From positions 1-5,064 of the forward strand of contig JALHMU010000057.1 in assembly GCA_022843885.1 (NCBI GenBank): a DNA stretch of 5,064 bases. Direction: 5' to 3'. Origin of the DNA: Candidatus Peribacteraceae bacterium. Lineage in GTDB: Bacteria > Patescibacteriota > Gracilibacteria > Peribacterales > Peribacteraceae. Position 1 is the stretch's first letter. Each line of letters begins with the position of its first letter. The notes below the pieces were generated by a model. It saw only the letters and a program-made list of their open reading frames with translations. It had not been told where the DNA came from and made no database searches. Both the position numbers and the translations under genes were made by a program. This document shows, one piece after another, positions 1 to 3,957 of this stretch.

Positions 1-219
1 CACTTCGAGCAGTTGTCCGATGACAGGAATGAACCAGAGTGGAATGGTCAGGACGAACAGAATCATCCCCTGTCTGCTGTGATGCTGAATGAAAGGAGAA
101 TCTTTGCGACCGAAGTACACCAAGATCGACATGATCCAAATGTAACTGAATGCAGCGATATCTTTATTCTGCTTCACATCTTCCTCTTTTGAGAGGAGCG
201 GGGGCTTTGGTTGTTCCAT
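1..219 (-). CDS. DUF4870/Tic20-like small membrane protein (3' part off window)
   Basis: The frame is open from an ATG at 219 to the left edge, giving 73 residues; the C-terminus is missing. A hydrophilic, charged N-terminus (about residues 1-20) is followed by a hydrophobic segment (about 21-37), a short polar loop containing KDSPFIQHHSRQG (39-51) and a second hydrophobic segment (about 52-71). The order 'hydrophobic helix, K-D-S-P-F-x-Q-x-H-x-x-Q-G, hydrophobic helix' is typical of the small DUF4870/Tic20-like integral membrane proteins common in bacteria, including CPR bacteria. Their function is unknown; the resemblance to the chloroplast import component Tic20 is at fold or family level only. 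The start is supported by an extended -10 element 7 bases upstream, and no Shine-Dalgarno is present. It is transcribed divergently from the tRNA. Family assignment is from motif recall, not a search. Confidence 0.8.
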   Translation of the reverse strand, partial: MEQPKPPLLSKEEDVKQNKDIAAFSYIWIMSILVYFGRKDSPFIQHHSRQGMILFVLTIPLWFIPVIGQLLEV

Positions 220-226
220 CTGGTGC

Positions 227-235
227 AGTATAGCA
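227..235 (-). promoter_or_regulatory. Extended -10 promoter, apparently leaderless, for the DUF4870-like gene
   Basis: On the minus strand this reads TGCTATACT, a one-mismatch extended -10 (TGnTATAAT). The hexamer ends 7 bases before the ATG at 219, so transcription would be expected to begin at or next to the start codon. No convincing -35 lies 16-18 bases upstream, which is tolerated at extended -10 promoters. A short dyad, GTGC-N6-GCAC (223-236), surrounds the hexamer; its significance is unknown. Confidence 0.5.
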
Positions 236-283
236 CGGGAAAACGACTGCTTGGAGGCGAAAATCTGCAGATAGCCAAAGGGA

Positions 284-292
284 TGGTATAGT
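284..292 (+). promoter_or_regulatory. Candidate extended -10 promoter for the tRNA-Arg transcript
   Basis: TGGTATAGT matches the extended -10 consensus TGnTATAAT with one mismatch. The predicted start is near 299, just before the tRNA-like fragment at 300. The -35 position (264-269, TCTGCA) is weak. If this is the promoter, the tRNA has a leader of about 80 bases containing the hairpin element. A weaker alternative -10 nearer the tRNA is TATCAT at 351-356, but its -35 would fall inside the hairpin. Confidence 0.4.
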
Positions 293-299
293 CACGCTA

Positions 300-349
300 A
301 TGCTCCGGCTTGCCCGTCCGTAGCCCAGAGGCGAAGGCGGGTAGCTCAG
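300..349 (+). repeat. Partial tRNA 5'-end duplicate, split by a hairpin insert
   Basis: Bases 300-308 (ATGCTCCGG) are identical to 376-384, the last two leader bases plus the tRNA 5' acceptor strand. Bases 340-349 (GGTAGCTCAG) are identical to 383-392, the acceptor end and D-arm start. Joined, they reproduce the first 15 bases of the tRNA and two bases before it. About 32 bases that the tRNA lacks lie between the two blocks. Similarity stops after 349, so this is a fragment with no anticodon arm, not a second tRNA gene. Two exact 9-10 base matches in the right order within 50 bases are unlikely by chance. Confidence 0.55.
313..341 (+). repeat. GC-rich imperfect palindrome (REP/MITE-like hairpin element)
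   Basis: The outer stem pairs CCCGTC (313-318) with GGCGGG (336-341), including one G-U pair. An inner stem pairs GCC (323-325) with GGC (330-332) around a CAGA loop (326-329). There is no T-run after it, so it does not look like an intrinsic terminator. It sits exactly between the two tRNA-like blocks. It resembles the short GC-rich palindromes scattered through intergenic regions of many bacterial genomes, but only one copy lies in this window, so a dispersed-repeat identity is inferred. Confidence 0.45.
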
Positions 350-377
350 GTATCATTCCATCATCTCACACATGCAT

Positions 378-454
378 GCTCCGGTAGCTCAGTTGGATAG
401 AGCAAGACCCTTCTAAGGTCGAGGTCACAGGTTCGACTCCTGTCCGGAGCACCA
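378..454 (+). tRNA. tRNA-Arg (anticodon UCU)
   Basis: A complete cloverleaf can be drawn by hand. The acceptor stem GCTCCGG (378-384) pairs with CCGGAGC (444-450), followed by discriminator A451 and an encoded CCA (452-454). The D arm is GCTC/GAGC (387-390 with 400-403) around a loop containing GG. The anticodon arm is AGACC/GGTCG (405-409 with 417-421) with loop CTTCTAA and anticodon TCT at 412-414; the top pair, A405-G421, is a mismatch. The variable loop is AGGTC. The T arm is ACAGG/CCTGT with loop TTCGACT (432-438). UCU decodes the arginine codons AGA and AGG. No terminator follows; an ORF starts 13 bases downstream, so the primary transcript may continue into it and be processed. Confidence 0.97.
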
Positions 455-467
455 TTACAATCAATGT

Positions 468-773
468 ATGAGTCAAGAATGGAAAATGATCGTGAAGGAA
501 TATCTTGAGGAACTTCGGAAGACTCCCAATCGTTTGGGTTCGGTAAAAAATATTTGTGAAGGATTGATTGATGAGAAAATGCCCACGACTTCGTATTGGA
601 ATGAGAAATCTGTAACCGATGTTCTGCGATGGATAGACAGTTGTATTGAACGTACGAAAGCAGACATTACATCTCGAGAAGAATGGAAAGACCTGCCAAA
701 TATGCAAAATATCATCGACTACGGATACAGAGAGATCGAAGCTTTGCAAAAGCTCCAAGCCTTGCTCCGATAA
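468..773 (+). CDS. Small hypothetical protein, 101 residues, unknown function
   Basis: I do not recognise the family. The product is soluble and charged, with no signal peptide or membrane segment. Amphipathic helical stretches are likely at about residues 3-18 (EWKMIVKEYLEELRK), 46-65 and 84-100. It has two cysteines (30 and 59) and four tryptophans. The composition looks like a real protein. The antisense frames here give low-quality translations, and the longest of them runs through the tRNA. The ATG at 468 lies 13 bases after the tRNA CCA with no Shine-Dalgarno; the only GGAG is inside the tRNA acceptor stem (446-449), too far away to serve. It probably depends on read-through from the tRNA promoter or on an internal promoter not recognised here. 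Its TAA stop (771-773) directly abuts the convergent gene's stop. Confidence 0.65.
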   Translation: MSQEWKMIVKEYLEELRKTPNRLGSVKNICEGLIDEKMPTTSYWNEKSVTDVLRWIDSCIERTKADITSREEWKDLPNMQNIIDYGYREIEALQKLQALLR

Positions 774-1430
774 TTATCCGAACAATCGTCGGATCGGCTT
801 TGAGGTAACGATCACCAGAAGCACCGCCAAACCCACGCTTACACTCACATACAGAATGGCAGTTGCTTGCCAGAATTCATCCGGAAAGAGACGCAACAAC
901 ACTTGATCGTCGTTGAACATCCAATTGAGTCCTTTGAAAAATACGCGATGCAGACGGTCGAACGCACGCATCCAATCGTAGGAAAAATATACGATGCCGA
1001 TAATCTGTAGTGCAATCGTCACTTGAGCTGCACGTTGCAAGGCAATGAATGCTTTCTTTCGGAAGGTTGTGTGTGAGAAGAGTGCGAAGAAAGCAAGTAC
1101 AACAACGGCAAGACTGATGCACAAAATGATAAATCCAAGATTGAAAAGATCTCGGACATCAGCCATGTGACTCTCTTCATCGTCGGTTATCCCTTCGATG
1201 ACCTCGAGTGTTGCATTCCCTTGTAGATAATCGACAACGATACCGCCGATACGGAGACGATCTTCAGTCGTGTAGCCAAATTCATCGGCTGGAAAGGATG
1301 GACGTGTGTACTGCCATTCCAACAACGTGTGTGATGTGAGCAGCGGCAATGGTGCGAGCAAGATGATGACAGGAGTCAGCACCACGATCGCAACAAACGC
1401 CGATCGAAAGAGAAGCGTCGATGTTCTCAT
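774..1430 (-). CDS. DUF1461 (TIGR01906-type) integral membrane protein
   Basis: The 218-residue product matches the DUF1461 layout. An N-terminal transmembrane helix (about residues 10-31) precedes an extracytoplasmic region of about 65 residues that contains SHMADVRDLF (87-96). Two further helices (about 97-118 and 131-150) follow. A conserved segment at 157-187 carries FFKG...W.F, a ND pair and RLFPDEFW, and a last helix (about 188-208) ends with a basic tail (KPIRRLFG). The spacing 'HM.DVR.LF ... FF.G...F ... L.PE/DEFW' is characteristic of this family of unknown function, which I recall best from Firmicutes. The ATG overlaps the TGA of the upstream gene (ATGA, 1427-1430), which fixes the start and implies translational coupling with the SLH/propeller protein. 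No Shine-Dalgarno is visible. Its stop abuts a convergent ORF with no obvious terminator. Confidence 0.85.
   Translation of the reverse strand: MRTSTLLFRSAFVAIVVLTPVIILLAPLPLLTSHTLLEWQYTRPSFPADEFGYTTEDRLRIGGIVVDYLQGNATLEVIEGITDDEESHMADVRDLFNLGFIILCISLAVVVLAFFALFSHTTFRKKAFIALQRAAQVTIALQIIGIVYFSYDWMRAFDRLHRVFFKGLNWMFNDDQVLLRLFPDEFWQATAILYVSVSVGLAVLLVIVTSKPIRRLFG
1427..1430 (-). promoter_or_regulatory. ATGA stop/start overlap, translational coupling site
   Basis: On the minus strand ATGA contains the ATG of the DUF1461 gene (1430-1428) and the TGA stop of the SLH/propeller gene (1429-1427). With no Shine-Dalgarno upstream (the preceding bases read TGATCCGACCAAGCA), re-initiation by ribosomes ending the upstream gene is the most likely way the second gene is translated. 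Confidence 0.8.
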
Positions 1431-3898
1431 TGCTTGGTCGGATCAACAGCGGACTGAAGTTTCACACGATCAAGTTCAGACAGCGTAGAGAGATTGGAAC
1501 TCATGACTTCATCTTGTGATGTGGTTATAAGCGAATTCTCGACACGTAGAATGCGTTCGATACTGCGACCATCGCCGTACCAGTAATCCCCTGCTTTGAT
1601 GAAAGCATCATTGTCATACTGTGTGATTGTTCCGCGCAATTCGAAGCCTTTGTTGAGCGTGATGTCGTAGACGTATGCACCCTGGAAGACCGGCGTGCCG
1701 TAGGCGCTGCCATCATTCCCCTGCTTCAGGTTGTCTGGAATTTTGTTCACGGTAATCGGGAATGCGAGCAAGTTCTTCGATTTATCGAACAACAATGCTT
1801 TGTGGTTATACAAGAGCGGACTATCGGTTCCACGATCACCGATAATCGTTGAATGCATTTCTTTTGGATTTTCGACATCACTGACGTCGAACAATGCGAG
1901 CTTCATCCCTTGGTACCATGCAAAGTCACCAGTCTTGGATTCTGTCGCATCTTTTCCAAATCCGATAATGTGGTTCTCGTCGTATGGGTGCAAATAATCG
2001 CTGTAGCCAGGGATCTTCAGCTTGCCGAGGATCTTTGGATTGCGCGTATCAGAAAGGTCGATGACGAAGAGCGGATCGATTTTTTTGAATGTGACCATGT
2101 AGGCACGGTCACCCATGAAACGTGTGGAGTAGATCTGTTCACCCGGTGCGATGTTTTCGATGGAACCGACTGTTTCCATATTGGCGTTCAAAACATACAA
2201 ATTGTTTTTCGATGGAGCGTTGGAACTCCATGAATCAACCGTGGTTGCGATGCGGAACACATTGTCTTTTTCATCCATCGAGAATTGATTTTTAATTGTT
2301 CCCGGTACTTGACCCTGTGCTTTTAATTCGACGCCATCATCCGTGAATCCAAAACGATAGATCGTTGTTTTTACCTCGGAAGAACCACCGTTGCCATCCC
2401 AGATATATTTCCATTCTGGTGCGGATACATACAAGTTCTTCAATGATGCGTAGATATTTTGTGCGCTACCGAGTACGACTTCGCGGCTCACTTCTGCGGT
2501 TGGGCTATCGAGTGGGATGACACCAACGATCAAATACTGTGGTGATGGAATACGCGGCATGATTGCAACATCGGCACAACCTACGACCGGAACGTCTTTA
2601 TCTCCTCGTGCAGTATCGCGGAACATTGGAAGTGGAAGAGCGTCAGAAGCTTTCACGTTGTCGAGTGGATAGGCCCACAGGTTTTGATTGAGTACGAGGT
2701 ACAACTTGTCTTCAATGCGACGAGTCGAAAGTGCGCCACCATCAAATGTGACTGTACGAATCGATTTAGGATTGGATCGAACGCTGATATCGTAGATTTT
2801 CACCTGCGTTTTCGAGGAATACCACGGTGCGATCATTTTCGCATCCATCAATGGACGAACGTTTGGTGGATAGGGAGAATAGTTTTGATAGACCTGACCA
2901 ATGACAACGAGCATGTCACCATCTACATACAATTCCGATGGCATCATATTTTCTTTCGCGAGGTCGATGATTGCCGTCTCCTTCAATTCCGTTGCAGGAC
3001 GAACTGAGACGATGCGAACCGACTGACCTTTGATCGTATAGACGTAATTGCCGTCTGTTTTTACTGTATCTGCTTCGTCGACACCTTGGACTTGGACGTT
3101 GGTTTGTGAGTAATCGTCCGATTCTGCCATTGCACGACCACCCTGAAGTGTTGGCGATGGAGATGCTGGCGGCACTGCGCCGATGCCTTTATCCATATAC
3201 ACCATGCCGTCGTTACTTCCTTGCGACTCTTGAATGAACGCACGCAAATCGGCGCATGATGTGGCGCGCTCGACCGTGTTGGATGCAAGATTCACTTTCA
3301 TGTCCGGATATTTCACGTTCATATACGACTTGGACGGCTGATCCGTTTTTTCTTCGGTCAATCTCCATAGAATCTCCGCCATCTCGCCACGTTTCATCTG
3401 ATTATCCAAACCACTGACAGTTGTGGGAATCGCATCGGAGTATTCCAATGCGCGCATGTACGGTGCGTACCACTCTCCGCCTTCGTTCTGAACCTCAACC
3501 CCGAATGCGAGTGCCATGATCTTGCTTGCTTCGACAACGTTGATCTGATTTTCCGGTTTGAATGTTCCGTCCGGATATCCGTTAATGATGTTCTGCGCTT
3601 TTGCACGACAGATGTATGGGGCAAACCATTCTTCTTGTACATCTGGGAAACAATTGTCTCCCGTAACGTACGAACCGCCTTTCGCTTCCAGAACGATCTT
3701 CAGGAATTCCGCTCTGTTAATACCCATGAGCGGCTTGAATGTTCCATCGCTATATCCTTCGATGACACCTTTTTCTTCAAGTGCTTCGATGGCCGCACGA
3801 TAGTTGGTAGACGTCGTTACATCATCAAAAGCGAGTGCAGGTACCGCAATGCTCAGAAGCATGGAAGCAGACACAACGCGAGAAACAATCGTTCGCAT
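1427..3898 (-). CDS. Secreted SLH-domain protein with C-terminal beta-propeller (Beta_propel/COG4880 type)
   Basis: The 823-residue product starts with a signal peptide (MRTIVSR, a hydrophobic core, then PALA before FDD, cleavage near 23-24). Three S-layer homology domains follow at about residues 25-72, 83-134 and 142-183. The first two carry the hallmark GYSDGTFKP (48-56) and GYPDGTFKP (107-115); the third is degenerate. A linker rich in Pro, Ser and Gly (about 184-258) leads to the propeller at about 260-800. The propeller is recognised by NVQVQGVDEADTVKTDG (267-283), FMGDRAYMVTFKKIDPLFVIDL (594-615), IPGYSDYLHPY (629-639) and KLALFDVSDVENP (666-678), all typical of the secreted C-terminal beta-propeller family. 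SLH domains normally tether proteins to the S-layer or cell-wall polymer, so the propeller should face outside; its ligand is unknown. Cysteines at 83 and 97 within SLH2, and at 215 and 441, could form disulfides. There is no C-terminal anchor. The start is set by the signal peptide; no Shine-Dalgarno is present. Confidence 0.93.
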   Translation of the reverse strand: MRTIVSRVVSASMLLSIAVPALAFDDVTTSTNYRAAIEALEEKGVIEGYSDGTFKPLMGINRAEFLKIVLEAKGGSYVTGDNCFPDVQEEWFAPYICRAKAQNIINGYPDGTFKPENQINVVEASKIMALAFGVEVQNEGGEWYAPYMRALEYSDAIPTTVSGLDNQMKRGEMAEILWRLTEEKTDQPSKSYMNVKYPDMKVNLASNTVERATSCADLRAFIQESQGSNDGMVYMDKGIGAVPPASPSPTLQGGRAMAESDDYSQTNVQVQGVDEADTVKTDGNYVYTIKGQSVRIVSVRPATELKETAIIDLAKENMMPSELYVDGDMLVVIGQVYQNYSPYPPNVRPLMDAKMIAPWYSSKTQVKIYDISVRSNPKSIRTVTFDGGALSTRRIEDKLYLVLNQNLWAYPLDNVKASDALPLPMFRDTARGDKDVPVVGCADVAIMPRIPSPQYLIVGVIPLDSPTAEVSREVVLGSAQNIYASLKNLYVSAPEWKYIWDGNGGSSEVKTTIYRFGFTDDGVELKAQGQVPGTIKNQFSMDEKDNVFRIATTVDSWSSNAPSKNNLYVLNANMETVGSIENIAPGEQIYSTRFMGDRAYMVTFKKIDPLFVIDLSDTRNPKILGKLKIPGYSDYLHPYDENHIIGFGKDATESKTGDFAWYQGMKLALFDVSDVENPKEMHSTIIGDRGTDSPLLYNHKALLFDKSKNLLAFPITVNKIPDNLKQGNDGSAYGTPVFQGAYVYDITLNKGFELRGTITQYDNDAFIKAGDYWYGDGRSIERILRVENSLITTSQDEVMSSNLSTLSELDRVKLQSAVDPTKQ

Positions 3899-3923
3899 GG
3901 GAAAGATGGGGAGGAGTATGAAG

Positions 3924-3929
3924 AGTATA
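3924..3929 (-). promoter_or_regulatory. Candidate -10 element for the SLH/propeller-DUF1461 operon
   Basis: The minus strand reads TATACT here, within the 59-base gap (3899-3957) between the two surface-protein genes, giving an expected leader of about 18 bases before the ATG at 3898. No good -35 is spaced 16-18 bases upstream; TTGTAA (3956-3951) is 21 bases away, which is too far. The leader is pyrimidine-rich (CTCCTCCCC) and lacks a Shine-Dalgarno. No terminator hairpin is visible in this gap, so read-through from the DUF4215 gene is also possible. Confidence 0.35.
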
Positions 3930-3957
3930 TACGATGAAACTATGAAATAATTACAAA

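Noticed and set aside
300..349. A second full tRNA gene upstream of tRNA-Arg
   Set aside because: Only the acceptor 5' strand and the D-arm start are present; there is no anticodon arm, T arm or 3' acceptor strand.
378..454. tRNA 3' end as an attachment site of an integrated element
   Set aside because: No integrase gene is present, and no repeat of the T-arm/acceptor sequence was seen elsewhere in the window.
366..758. Minus-strand open frame of 130 residues opposite the tRNA and the small plus-strand gene
   Set aside because: It runs antisense through the whole tRNA; its RTGVEPVTSTLEGSCSIQL tail is the well-known false translation of tRNA complements. It overlaps the better-looking plus-strand ORF.
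740..794. Hairpins at 740-754 and 776-794 as intrinsic terminators
   Set aside because: The stems are only 6 bp and neither strand has a following T-run; both lie within coding sequence. They are mentioned only as possible weak sites.
1731..3007. Plus-strand open frames opposite the SLH/propeller gene (for example 1853-2233 and 2684-3007)
   Set aside because: They are antisense to conserved propeller coding sequence, with no recognisable domains and biased compositions typical of shadow frames.
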